Below are positions 14,981 through 24,455 of a stretch of DNA of 33,654 nucleotides, in pieces. The position numbers and the translations under genes are program-made. This stretch comes from Fibrobacter sp. (GTDB lineage Bacteria > Fibrobacterota > Chitinivibrionia > Chitinivibrionales > Chitinispirillaceae), in contig JAAYYB010000203.1 of the NCBI GenBank assembly GCA_012515615.1, positions 1-33,654 on the forward strand, in the 5' to 3' direction. The notes under the pieces are model-generated. The model did not search any database and was not told the origin of the DNA. It worked only from the letters and a program-made list of their open reading frames with translations. Position 1 is the first letter of the stretch, and each line of letters begins with the position of its first letter.

Positions 14981-17900
14981 TTATTGCCTTGCAATATTCT
15001 GTCTGTAGTCGGGAAGCATTATAGTAGACCAGTTATCAAAATCGTAACCCAGTGAGAAAGAGAAACGGTTTCCACCCAGAGGCGGCTTTCTGTCGATACC
15101 CCGATCCCAGCGGAATTTAAGTGCAAGGGGGTAGCTGCTGAAAGTCTGAGCCTCAAGTCTCATCTCCAGTCCGTATGAAACAAGCCAGTCTTCACGATTG
15201 AACTCAAAGAAGTCCTTTGGTTGATCCCAGCCGGCTCCTGCACTGACATTTATGCATCCGTAAAGTCTTTCCAGGTACAGGAACCAGAACTTTTTATCTA
15301 TCAGTTTGGGCCAGAGTGGAAATCTGTAGGAAACCTCACCGCTGATAACAGCTTTTCCGGTAACAAGAAGTGTGTCCTGACTCATCCTGACAGTGTCCTG
15401 ATCATCGGTGTACTTGGTCTTGGCATCGCGAAAATAGTAGGAATATCCCTGAACCCACGCTCCCGGATAGTAAAAAGAGGGCAGTTCCTGGTCCTGGCGT
15501 TTTTCAATAATATTAAGGTATGTGCCTTGCATATCAAGGTGCAGATCATGCTTGCCGTACCATGGTGCTGCCACGCCCGCCTTTACATGACTCATTACCT
15601 GCTGAAAAAGATACTTGTCGTATAATTCTTTCGGGGTGCTGCTTTCAGGATCAAAACTGTTCTCCTCTTTAAGTGAATTCTGGCTCCAGAGGTCATACTG
15701 CACTTTGGAGGCGATACCCCTTGGAGAAATATTCATCTTTGATTCCGGCACTCTTGCTGCCATGATGCCCATCGTGCCGAAACGGAAGCCCTTGCTCAAA
15801 TTGTAATTGAAAACTCCTATATCGTAAAGATCTTCCAGATATATGTTTACATCGTATATGTTTGCGCCAAAGAGCAGATTCAGGGCAAGCAGGTTATTAT
15901 CATAAGTGCTTGAACCGGCGAAGAAATGAGAAATGAGGAGGTTGAAATTCTGAAGCTGCATATTGTAAGGCTGGACAACAACACTGTCTATGGATTCATC
16001 AAGAAACTCATCCCTGTCAGCTATTCCTCTGAGCATGTAATCAAAAGAAACGGTCAGAGGAAGGACTTTTGTGGTGGCAAAAAGTCCCAGATCATAACTT
16101 GCTTCAGTGTTTATTCCACCCTGATCGGGGTCAATGAAATCAAAAAGATGCTTTGGTTCAAGGAAGAAGAACCCGCCGATCTCCGACCCACCGCCGGAAA
16201 GCGTCAGCGGTTCAATGAGGTTGAAGACAGCCCCGAATTTAAAGGTTGTAATACCTTTCTGTGAGTTTGACTCTTCTGTGACAAGCTGTTCTGCCATCAG
16301 AACCGGGGAGACAAGGAACTGTCTTGGAAACCATTGGTAGGGGCGTGGTGCGCTCAAATCCACGGGGTTGGCGCTGTCCGATGATAATTCCCGTTCTGTC
16401 ATGAAAACCGCGGTATCTGCAGCCAATGATACTATAGAATCAAGGACGTATATGCCGTAGCCCTGATTGTCATATCCAGAATAAACAAGCTTTGAGTTAT
16501 CCGGCGATACGGATGGCTGAAATGCACCGCCTGAAACGTTTGTAACCTGTTCTGTTCTCTTATTTGCCAGATCGTACCTGTAGACATTGAATATTCCGGT
16601 ACAGTCAGAGGAATAGTAAAGATATTTGCCGTCAGGGCTGAAAGACGGGTCACGTTCGTCTTTGCCTGAATCCGGCAGAACGATACATTTTTTTGTGAGT
16701 GTATCATAAATACCGATGTTGCGGTTTTTGCTGTCAAAGAAGCTGAACGCTATACTCCTGCCGTCAGAGGACCAGTCCATGCTGTAAATGAAGTCTATCT
16801 GCAGAGAGTCGGCAGCCGTGGCGGGATAAAGCACGTTGACCTTTTTACCTGCGGTGTCGGTAACTGCAAGGTAAAAACGATTTACATCTCTGCGCGCGAA
16901 TGCCAGCATTCTGCCGTCAGGTGAAAATGTGGCGTTGAAAACAGACTTTTTTTCTGTCAACTGACGTTCGGATTTCTTCCTGAACAGTTTGAACTCTTTT
17001 TTCCATGTTGGAAGAGTATCGATGAAAAGGTCAAGTACTCTGCTGCCGCCGTTTTTGGCAGGAACCACAGATTTTCTGCTTTTATTGCTTATGAAGCTGA
17101 TTTTCCCGCTACCTGCATGAATATCATAGTACCCGCCGACCGGAAAAACAGGGTTTTTGATTCCGGTAGTATCTGCAGTATCGCTGACTGGAAGAAGGTA
17201 AAGCTGTTTGCGACCGAAGTCACTTTTACCGTTTGACAAGAAATAAACATTGCTGCCGTCCGGTGAAAACCGGGGCCAGGCATTTTCATAACCATTCCTG
17301 TTGATTTTTCGCCCGTATACCTGAGTGCCGATCTCTTTAATCTGCTCTTTATAACGCAGCTCCAGGGATCGTTTCCAGTCGCTGTAAAGTTTTTTTGCTG
17401 TAATACCCAGTACTTCTTTGACTGACTTATCAAAATTCAACCTGGTTACTTTTGAACTCTCACGAAGCAGGGAAACGATTTTGTCATAACCGTAGGTTTC
17501 AGCAATGTAGCTGACCAGTGAAAATCCGTGATTGTAGGATTTTTCGTAATCGTCACCTTTTCCGGCAAAAACCTGCATGTGGTCCCAGGAGAGCAGCTTG
17601 TCGGAAATCGTAAGGGTTCTCAATATCATGTCTCTGTGAGAATCCCATGTATCACCTTTCTGTCTTGTACTTTCGTATTGTGCTATACCTTCTGTAAACC
17701 ATGCCGGAAGGATATCGGAAGGAAAAGAGTGGAATGCTTCGACCCGGCCCCGTTCATTTGGATGAGAGAAAAAACCGAGCCGCAGATCGAGAACCTGGGG
17801 CTGAAATTTCAGTCCTGACCAAATAGAAACAATATGGGCGAATTCATGTGCTATAACATCGTCAAACCAGTTATGGCTTCCCCTGAGATTAAAGTCGAAA

Positions 17901-18271
17901 TCGTGTGACCAGAATGTAATTGTATTGGAATTTGCGAATGCCCATCCGTTGCTCTCGTCGCTGTCAAGGATCATCACTTCGGTTTTTTTGGGAAGGACAA
18001 GGCCATATGTGTTGCGGTAAATATCATAGAGTTGCTCGAGCCTCGCTGCGACAATTCCGGTCAGGTGTTCGCATCCATCCATGTAGCTGATCCGGAAGTG
18101 ATCTGAGTCCACAGTGTAGTATTTCAGCCCGTAGCCGTTGAATCTTTCCGCTGATGCTTCTGATAACAGAAAAGAATGCACGAAGAAAAAGCAGAACAAA
18201 AGAATGCGCATAAGTCCGTGATTATGCTGGACGGATGACCTGTGGTTTATCGGCATATTTCTTTTTATCAC
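14981..18271 (-). CDS. Surface peptidase: HExxH gluzincin, PD40 propeller, C-terminal barrel
   Basis: The protein has up to 1096 residues. A signal peptide (MRILLFCFFFVHSF, from residue 21) leads to a peptidase MA-like domain with HEFAH at 142-146 and the third zinc ligand E194 in WFTEGIAQYE, both intact, so a working zinc protease is expected. Residues 330-640 carry at least five PD40 repeats (RFSPDGSNVYFLS, FSPDGRMLAFARR, SFSPDGKYLYYSS). From about 650 the sequence becomes strand-rich and ends RFSFSLGYDFDNW, like an outer-membrane barrel of the BamA/surface-antigen type. It probably sits on the cell surface. The GTG at 18271 overlaps the upstream stop (GTGA); ATGs at 18256 and 18211 are alternatives, and 18211 puts the signal peptide first with GGA upstream. 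It is the last gene of the icd-led unit. Confidence 0.85.
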   Translation of the reverse strand: MIKRNMPINHRSSVQHNHGLMRILLFCFFFVHSFLLSEASAERFNGYGLKYYTVDSDHFRISYMDGCEHLTGIVAARLEQLYDIYRNTYGLVLPKKTEVMILDSDESNGWAFANSNTITFWSHDFDFNLRGSHNWFDDVIAHEFAHIVSIWSGLKFQPQVLDLRLGFFSHPNERGRVEAFHSFPSDILPAWFTEGIAQYESTRQKGDTWDSHRDMILRTLTISDKLLSWDHMQVFAGKGDDYEKSYNHGFSLVSYIAETYGYDKIVSLLRESSKVTRLNFDKSVKEVLGITAKKLYSDWKRSLELRYKEQIKEIGTQVYGRKINRNGYENAWPRFSPDGSNVYFLSNGKSDFGRKQLYLLPVSDTADTTGIKNPVFPVGGYYDIHAGSGKISFISNKSRKSVVPAKNGGSRVLDLFIDTLPTWKKEFKLFRKKSERQLTEKKSVFNATFSPDGRMLAFARRDVNRFYLAVTDTAGKKVNVLYPATAADSLQIDFIYSMDWSSDGRSIAFSFFDSKNRNIGIYDTLTKKCIVLPDSGKDERDPSFSPDGKYLYYSSDCTGIFNVYRYDLANKRTEQVTNVSGGAFQPSVSPDNSKLVYSGYDNQGYGIYVLDSIVSLAADTAVFMTERELSSDSANPVDLSAPRPYQWFPRQFLVSPVLMAEQLVTEESNSQKGITTFKFGAVFNLIEPLTLSGGGSEIGGFFFLEPKHLFDFIDPDQGGINTEASYDLGLFATTKVLPLTVSFDYMLRGIADRDEFLDESIDSVVVQPYNMQLQNFNLLISHFFAGSSTYDNNLLALNLLFGANIYDVNIYLEDLYDIGVFNYNLSKGFRFGTMGIMAARVPESKMNISPRGIASKVQYDLWSQNSLKEENSFDPESSTPKELYDKYLFQQVMSHVKAGVAAPWYGKHDLHLDMQGTYLNIIEKRQDQELPSFYYPGAWVQGYSYYFRDAKTKYTDDQDTVRMSQDTLLVTGKAVISGEVSYRFPLWPKLIDKKFWFLYLERLYGCINVSAGAGWDQPKDFFEFNREDWLVSYGLEMRLEAQTFSSYPLALKFRWDRGIDRKPPLGGNRFSFSLGYDFDNWSTIMLPDYRQNIARQ

Positions 18272-21200
18272 CTGACTACTGCCATTTTCCAGTACTTGAC
18301 ATGCTTTTTACCCCGGATTGTCGCTTCGAGCCTGCAGCGGTAAACAGCCGGGCCTAATTTACTGATGTCAACTATGTGCTCGTTCCAGTCAGGATAACTG
18401 CCGGTAAGGTCCTCTGGAGCCGTACCCATTTTAGATTTGGAGTAAACAGTGAATCCCGAAAGACTGAGAATGTCGAGTCTGACAATTTTTGCAGGACCCG
18501 AGAAAGCATAGCGGAATATCGCTTTTTTACTTCCGTTTGTGGGATTGGGGTAATTAAAGAGTTGAATCGGTTCTTTTACCGTGACAATTTCAGGAGGATT
18601 TCCGCCTGCATAAGCAAATGTCCGCCCCCCGTTGGATCCGGTCATGGGCCAGAAAAGCGTATCTGGAAGGATCGACTCGGGCAGATTCCATCTGTAAATC
18701 CATCCGGCAGTGGAAACGGCAAAAAGATCAGGTCCCTTTCCCACACCTGTGAAAGCAGCCATGGGGGAGAGACCCAGAGAAGAGCCAGTTGTAAGCGGCC
18801 AGTTTGATTGCAGAAATGATGAGCCGGACTTAAGGGGACGCTTCCCGCTTTCATCTACGGCATCCAGAAAACCACCGGGAATTACATAGGGGGAGATCAA
18901 GGAATCATTCAAGTTTAAAAGTGTGTCAATCTGTAATGGAGTCAGGTCCCATATACTGTCCCTGGTACCATCAGGATTTACATACCACACTGTTCCTTTT
19001 GAACGGCTCGCCTTTGTTATTTTGGATATCGAGGAGGTAATGTTTTCACCTGTCATTGATGAAAATACCACCAGTGGTTTTTTCTCTTTCCCGGTGAGCA
19101 CCACAGGCGATGACATTACACTGCCACGCTGGTACCAGTTGCGGGTATCCAGATATGCCGGCCACCCATAACTGAGTACCCCTTTGTAATTATAGGCATA
19201 CAGGCCGTTTGTACCGCTGACCAGAATGTCAAGGTATCCGTCACGGTTGATGTCAGAGAGCGCCGGCGGGGAAAGATTCTCCGGCAGCCTTGAACGATCA
19301 TCTTTTTCACTTTTATTTTTTTCACCATCATCGTCATTGTAGGTGTAGAAGCTTGCCCAGTCGATCCCGTCCGATACCCAGCCGGGAGCAAGAGAGAAAT
19401 CCTGTTTAAAAACCCAGACTCCGTGTCTGCTGTCACAGACAACGATTTCACTTTCGCTGTCCCGGTCAAGATCACCGGTAACAAGCGTGTACGGGCCTAT
19501 TCCGGGTACTTTTACCGAATCATCAACGCTGCCGCTCTTGATGTCGCACATTGATAGAGTGCCGTTATTTTGGATAACGGCAATGCTTGAAGTGTTTTCC
19601 CTAATTGCAGCGATTGCGGATACAGCGCTGTCTGATCGCAGTTTGATGGTTAAAAGCTTTTCAAGTGATTTTCCTGACACTACGTTTCCATCTCTGCAGC
19701 CGATTGCCCACGATGAGTCGCTGTGGTTACAGACGTACGTGGATGGAATTTTGCCAAGGGAAATAGAATCGATATCGGCAGCTGAAGTAAGACTCAGCTT
19801 TTTCAGGACATAGATCAGTCTGTTCTCTGAGGGAATCATCACATTACCCGACACTGTGGACGGCATTGCTGAAATACCGGCAAGTTTTTGCAGATAAAAG
19901 ATCGTGTCCGCGTTTTCCACCGTGTCACCCAGAAGATCTACCCGGTCCACTGCCAGAGCCGTTTTGTTGTAGGAATATGTCTCCGACGTGTCTGTTGGCC
20001 ATGCGTAAAGATACCCTGATTTACTGACAAGAACAAACTCTTCACCCCTTGTTTGGGCATCGAGTTCACAGATGACCGGATCAAAATATTGCCCCGGAGC
20101 CGCGCATCTGGGCCAGGACTTGACTAGATAATCCCATTTGACTTTAACACTGAAAACACTGTCGGAGATATTGGCAACCTTATGGTAGTTTTCCCCTCTG
20201 GCAAGAAGCATGTATTCCTTGCGGCTTTTTGAGGAAACCGGATTTATCGTTATATCCAAATATGTGTGCCCGCCATCGTTTGAATGCGTTGACGGTCTGG
20301 TATAAGGACCGAAATTGTTGACAAGCACGGCTTTCTTGCCATCTACCGATGTTTCATGCGGGAACACATCTTCGGCCCCTCCGTAATCAAAAGCCGCCTG
20401 GTAGAATACATCGGTGAACATAATCCCCAGATCTGTAACACCGTCTGCCTCAACCAGGGAGATTCCACGGTAGGAGGAGTCGGCGTTGACCATGTTGTAC
20501 TTTATTTTTTCCTGTATCACACGTTCGTCAACATGCCACACCAGTACTCCCGATGCAGGAAGACTGATGTCGTTATTGCGTACTTTCTGGATCACTCCGG
20601 ATGAGACTTCCTGAACATTGGAGTCGATGTTGATGTTGTAGGGGTAGGAGGCGATTACAACTCCGTGATCATCGGTGGTGTCGTATTTGAAAAGTTTCTT
20701 GTTTCCGGTAAGGTTCCTCTGGCGGTTCTCAATCAGGTAATACTCATGATCATTAATCGGGATCATCAGTATCGTGGTATCATCACCGGCTGCTTCCGTG
20801 CCGTCAAGCACAGAGGCAAGCGCCTTGACATTATAGGAACCGGCAGTGCCGATCGGGGCTACCTTCACCTGGTCCCAGCCCATGAATGCTCTTACCCAGG
20901 CAGAAGGGTAGGGTGGTATAAAGCCGTTTCCTGCAGAGTAACCAGCAAAATCCATGATACAGAATGCGCCAATTCCGGATATGCCGCTTGATGTTGAAAA
21001 CAGGTCCGGAATCCCGATCTGGCGGGCTATCTGATTGACAAGTATTCCCTGTATTCCCCAGTTCAGACCGTCCTGGTTGGATGTCTCGGAGCACATCATT
21101 ATTTCTTTTATCAGCAGAGGACTTTTACCCTGTACCGTTACTCCGTTTGATGGCAGATCGAGAGTATCCCCGAAATAGCGGAAAAATTCCTGGTCGATGA

Positions 21201-21996
21201 AGGCGTCAATCATATCGGAAGGGGTGTCCTGCCCCATGCTCCCCTGTTCACCGCCATCGGTCAGATATGACGAGCCGGCATGGAAAATCAGGAAGACGGT
21301 TTTTCTGTTGCGGCTGTCACGAATCGTGCTGTCGGATTCTTCAAACCTCAGATCGGCAAATGGAGAATTTTTCAGATCTTTCCCGGCATTCTCTATGGCA
21401 TCCTTGACAAATTTCATCAGTCCGTAACTTTTACGGTAATAATAATCATCCCATGTTTCCGATCCCTTTTTTCCGCCGGGAGAATAGTGCGTCATGGAAT
21501 TGGGAACTGCATATCCGGTCTCACCGTACCCTTCAGGGTAGATAGAGTATTCGATTTCGAGTTTTCCTCCCGAGACCTTCCTGTAATAGGACTTGACTGC
21601 ATCGAGCTGACGAGAGAAGTAAAGAGAGTCGTGGGGCCGTGAATCGTACTTGTATACAGTGTCGCTGTTGTAGAAGTTGTTCTCTTCTCTGTCTCCGCCG
21701 CCTCTGATGCCAAAGAGACCGTTTCCTGTTGTCAGTAGAGAGGAGTCTTTTTTTCCGCCGTTGAATTCAACCCTTATTGCAACAACATGAAGTGTATCTT
21801 TTTTCCCCTTGTGGAAAGTTATTGACCACTGGTTGTCACGGGCGGTTTCAACCAAATTCTGTGTTGATACACCCTTGAACAGGTAAGGGTGTATTCCTCT
21901 GGGACCGCCTACAACGTTTTGCTGACGAGTGGAAGCTGCTGTAAGAACAGATGGCAAAAGAAAAACGACTAATGCAAGAATACGGGAAAAATGCAT
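18268..21996 (-). CDS. M6-protease-like secreted protein with inactive site and T9SS-like C-terminal domain
   Basis: The protein has 1242 residues from the ATG at 21996, preceded by AGGATGAG; a TTG at 22020 is rejected. A signal peptide (MHFSRILALVVFLLPSVLTA) comes first. Residues 60-600 follow the plan of M6 (immune inhibitor A-like) proteases, including the downstream GIPDLF and IMDFAGY segments. The zinc site HExxHxxGxPDL is replaced by NQIARQIGIPDL (321-332), so all three catalytic residues are lost. Later come FG-GAP/propeller-like segments (GDLDRDSESEIVV, SDINRDGYLDILV). The last ~90 residues, from NYPNPTNGS to KYWKMAVVR, look like a type A T9SS sorting domain. I infer a secreted, non-proteolytic surface protein. 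Its gene follows the PorV-like gene by 44 nt and overlaps the next gene by 4 nt. Confidence 0.8.
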   Translation of the reverse strand: MHFSRILALVVFLLPSVLTAASTRQQNVVGGPRGIHPYLFKGVSTQNLVETARDNQWSITFHKGKKDTLHVVAIRVEFNGGKKDSSLLTTGNGLFGIRGGGDREENNFYNSDTVYKYDSRPHDSLYFSRQLDAVKSYYRKVSGGKLEIEYSIYPEGYGETGYAVPNSMTHYSPGGKKGSETWDDYYYRKSYGLMKFVKDAIENAGKDLKNSPFADLRFEESDSTIRDSRNRKTVFLIFHAGSSYLTDGGEQGSMGQDTPSDMIDAFIDQEFFRYFGDTLDLPSNGVTVQGKSPLLIKEIMMCSETSNQDGLNWGIQGILVNQIARQIGIPDLFSTSSGISGIGAFCIMDFAGYSAGNGFIPPYPSAWVRAFMGWDQVKVAPIGTAGSYNVKALASVLDGTEAAGDDTTILMIPINDHEYYLIENRQRNLTGNKKLFKYDTTDDHGVVIASYPYNINIDSNVQEVSSGVIQKVRNNDISLPASGVLVWHVDERVIQEKIKYNMVNADSSYRGISLVEADGVTDLGIMFTDVFYQAAFDYGGAEDVFPHETSVDGKKAVLVNNFGPYTRPSTHSNDGGHTYLDITINPVSSKSRKEYMLLARGENYHKVANISDSVFSVKVKWDYLVKSWPRCAAPGQYFDPVICELDAQTRGEEFVLVSKSGYLYAWPTDTSETYSYNKTALAVDRVDLLGDTVENADTIFYLQKLAGISAMPSTVSGNVMIPSENRLIYVLKKLSLTSAADIDSISLGKIPSTYVCNHSDSSWAIGCRDGNVVSGKSLEKLLTIKLRSDSAVSAIAAIRENTSSIAVIQNNGTLSMCDIKSGSVDDSVKVPGIGPYTLVTGDLDRDSESEIVVCDSRHGVWVFKQDFSLAPGWVSDGIDWASFYTYNDDDGEKNKSEKDDRSRLPENLSPPALSDINRDGYLDILVSGTNGLYAYNYKGVLSYGWPAYLDTRNWYQRGSVMSSPVVLTGKEKKPLVVFSSMTGENITSSISKITKASRSKGTVWYVNPDGTRDSIWDLTPLQIDTLLNLNDSLISPYVIPGGFLDAVDESGKRPLKSGSSFLQSNWPLTTGSSLGLSPMAAFTGVGKGPDLFAVSTAGWIYRWNLPESILPDTLFWPMTGSNGGRTFAYAGGNPPEIVTVKEPIQLFNYPNPTNGSKKAIFRYAFSGPAKIVRLDILSLSGFTVYSKSKMGTAPEDLTGSYPDWNEHIVDISKLGPAVYRCRLEATIRGKKHVKYWKMAVVR

Positions 21997-22040
21997 GCTC
22001 TCATCCTGTAAAAAAGACAACCGGGTATTGTCTTAGAGTT

Positions 22041-24455
22041 TTAAAAATTAACCAGAAAAGACGCTCTATATTGGCCATCCCTCACGCCTGTGGCTCCTTC
22101 TTTATCGGGATTGAACCAATTAAGAACACCTTTCATGAAGCCCTCCGGTGCAACAATATAGGACCAGTCAAAATTCAGTGTCCCGTAACGTAACCCGACC
22201 CCGAGGGTAAGCTCGTAACGTTCGCCGATGTAGTCACCAAGAAGTCCTGACCTCAGTGCCAGAAAATTGGTGTACCAGTATTCAATACCCAGATTCACAT
22301 TGATTTCCTGCATCTCGTATTTAAAATCTTCATCTTTGTCAAATAGAAGGTCGGTTCCGATCGCTTTCCAGAATGGATCCGGTTTGCCTGAATCTGTGTT
22401 TTTTACGATCTCTTTATGAAGATCAACCAGAATCTTTAAATCGTGCACAGGAGTCTGCAGCGCACGGTAAACAAGCCCAAGCCGCAGTGTGAATGGAATC
22501 GGGTCAGGGTTATCCCTGTCGATATAGAAAATGTTAGGTCCCATATTCTGGGCCATAAAGCCGATGTCAAAATTGCGTAAGAGAAAATCCCGTTTCAGCA
22601 CCGCTGCATCGATTCCAAAAGTATGTCCGACACCTTCACCGTTACTGCCGTAACCAGGTGCAAGAGCGCTCACAACATACTTTACATTCATCCCGACAGA
22701 AAAATCTTCCTTTAGCGGGAGACCGTAAGAAAGTCCGAAAACACCCTCCCAGGAGCGTACCTTTCCTTTATCCCTGCCAAGTGCATCGGTGATCTGGTTC
22801 TCTCCCATATTAATGTAGTTAACTGAAAATCCCAGAGTACCCCAGTCCTCCGTAGGCAATACAAAAGCACCATAAAGGTGCCACAACTCGCGCAGATGCA
22901 GTGCAGGAAGCAGCGGCTCAAAAGCCAGATACGCCTGCTTTTCAGCTATATCGTACTGATTGATAGCCTTGTTGGTTGCAATCCAGACATCATTGCCGCA
23001 TACGCTCATTGCACTGATATGGTCACCTTCAAGAGCATTTTTTGAGTGAAAGGATTTCCATTCAGGCTCCTTTTCCACGGTGTTGCCCTTTTCATCAGTA
23101 TATTCTTTTCCCCTTTTGTAACTGATAGCACCCTTGTCCGTGCCGACCCAAACCATCCCGGAGCTCTGTTCTGTAAATGAAGATACATGGCTCTGTGGAA
23201 ACTTGTGCTGTTTCCATGTAACCTCATCATAGATGGTCACTCCATTCTCACCGCCTATCCAAAGCCTTTTATCCGAATCCATCAGAAGAGCTGTGACTTT
23301 TAAAGAGAGCAGGCCGTTTGAAGTGTCAAACATTGTTACTTCTTTACCGTTGACTCTAAGTAGCCCCATATCCGTTCCGGCATAACAGGTTTTTGCCTTT
23401 CCAAAGGCAACTGCAGTGATGCCTGATGCTGGAATGCCGGAAAGAGTGTCATAGGTATTCCATTTGCCGGAGCTGTAAACTGCGAGCCCCTTGTCGGTTC
23501 CCACGGCTATATCCCCGTAAGGACCCGGAGCAAGACACGTGATACTGTTTGATGGGAGGCCGTCAAGAATGGTAAAGAGATTCCATTCTGTACCGTTGCA
23601 GCGCCACAATCCTTCTGTGGTCCCAATCCACACCCTTTCTGATTCGTCGACTATAAGTGCTGTCACACTGTCATCAACTGCAATTCTGAATGGAACTTTG
23701 AGTTCCTGAAGATCTTTGAGTTCTTTATCTTCCGTTGTGAAGACATTGTCAAGCAGGTCTGAAAGGGTATCTGCTCTTGAACTGTCAACACTTTCAGCCA
23801 GTACCTTGCGTATTGAAGATGTCGAGCGTTCAAATGAGGGAATCTCAGTTACCAGCCGGGCAAATGCCTTTGACAGAGAATCGGCTTGTTGCGGTGCACT
23901 CCTGAGATACTCCTTCATAAGAAGTTCCTTAACTGCCGCATAACGCTTCATTCCGATACCGTTCTCGGTTCTCAGGATCCAGGCCGCATCTTTTATAAGC
24001 TTTTCATTGTCGATTTTCAGATATTTGCTTACTATACTGTTGAGATCGTCATCCTCCTCAATAAGGTATATCTCAGCTGATTCCCAACTCTTGCCGTTAA
24101 AACGCAGAACGCCTTTATCTGTTCCGACCCAGATTTTGTCTTTTGGTCCGAACTCCTTCTTTTTTTTCGATGATACGGCGGTAAAAACGTATCCTTTGTC
24201 AAGCAAATGAGCTTTCCAGGAGTTCGCTTGTGGAGCCTGACCAAGACCCGCGGGGTTATAATAGGTTGCACTTACATCTTCGGCTAAACCGGTAAATGCC
24301 TCACCCATACCCGTGGCACGTGCTCCGGGGGGGAAGATCAGAGTTATAACAGCGGATTCCCCGACTCCAGCAAAAAGCTCTTTTCCGCCAAACAGCAGGA
24401 GAGCAGAAATCAATGCAAAACGTTTAAATTGATTCCCTATAGATCTTACATTCAT
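22041..24455 (-). CDS. PorV-like outer-membrane barrel with inserted beta-propeller
   Basis: The protein has 804 residues. After a signal peptide, the PorV family signature appears at about 44-71: GARATGMGEAFTGLAEDVSA followed by TYYNPAGLG. The barrel resumes only at about 512, where LLPALHLRELWHLYGAF and GTLGFSVNYINMGE match the sequence that in ordinary PorV proteins follows almost directly. Between them sit about 430 residues of two-component-regulator-type propeller repeats (KIWVGTDKGVLRFNGKSW, RVWIGTTEGLWRCNGTEW, DIAVGTDKGLAVY, RLWIGGENGVTIYD, MVWVGTDKGAISY). A helical stretch at about 130-250 splits blades one and two. PorV shuttles T9SS cargo at the outer membrane, and the next gene encodes a protein with a T9SS-like tail. 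The start overlaps the upstream stop (ATGA), with GGAG 10 nt before. Confidence 0.83.
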   Translation of the reverse strand: MNVRSIGNQFKRFALISALLLFGGKELFAGVGESAVITLIFPPGARATGMGEAFTGLAEDVSATYYNPAGLGQAPQANSWKAHLLDKGYVFTAVSSKKKKEFGPKDKIWVGTDKGVLRFNGKSWESAEIYLIEEDDDLNSIVSKYLKIDNEKLIKDAAWILRTENGIGMKRYAAVKELLMKEYLRSAPQQADSLSKAFARLVTEIPSFERSTSSIRKVLAESVDSSRADTLSDLLDNVFTTEDKELKDLQELKVPFRIAVDDSVTALIVDESERVWIGTTEGLWRCNGTEWNLFTILDGLPSNSITCLAPGPYGDIAVGTDKGLAVYSSGKWNTYDTLSGIPASGITAVAFGKAKTCYAGTDMGLLRVNGKEVTMFDTSNGLLSLKVTALLMDSDKRLWIGGENGVTIYDEVTWKQHKFPQSHVSSFTEQSSGMVWVGTDKGAISYKRGKEYTDEKGNTVEKEPEWKSFHSKNALEGDHISAMSVCGNDVWIATNKAINQYDIAEKQAYLAFEPLLPALHLRELWHLYGAFVLPTEDWGTLGFSVNYINMGENQITDALGRDKGKVRSWEGVFGLSYGLPLKEDFSVGMNVKYVVSALAPGYGSNGEGVGHTFGIDAAVLKRDFLLRNFDIGFMAQNMGPNIFYIDRDNPDPIPFTLRLGLVYRALQTPVHDLKILVDLHKEIVKNTDSGKPDPFWKAIGTDLLFDKDEDFKYEMQEINVNLGIEYWYTNFLALRSGLLGDYIGERYELTLGVGLRYGTLNFDWSYIVAPEGFMKGVLNWFNPDKEGATGVRDGQYRASFLVNF

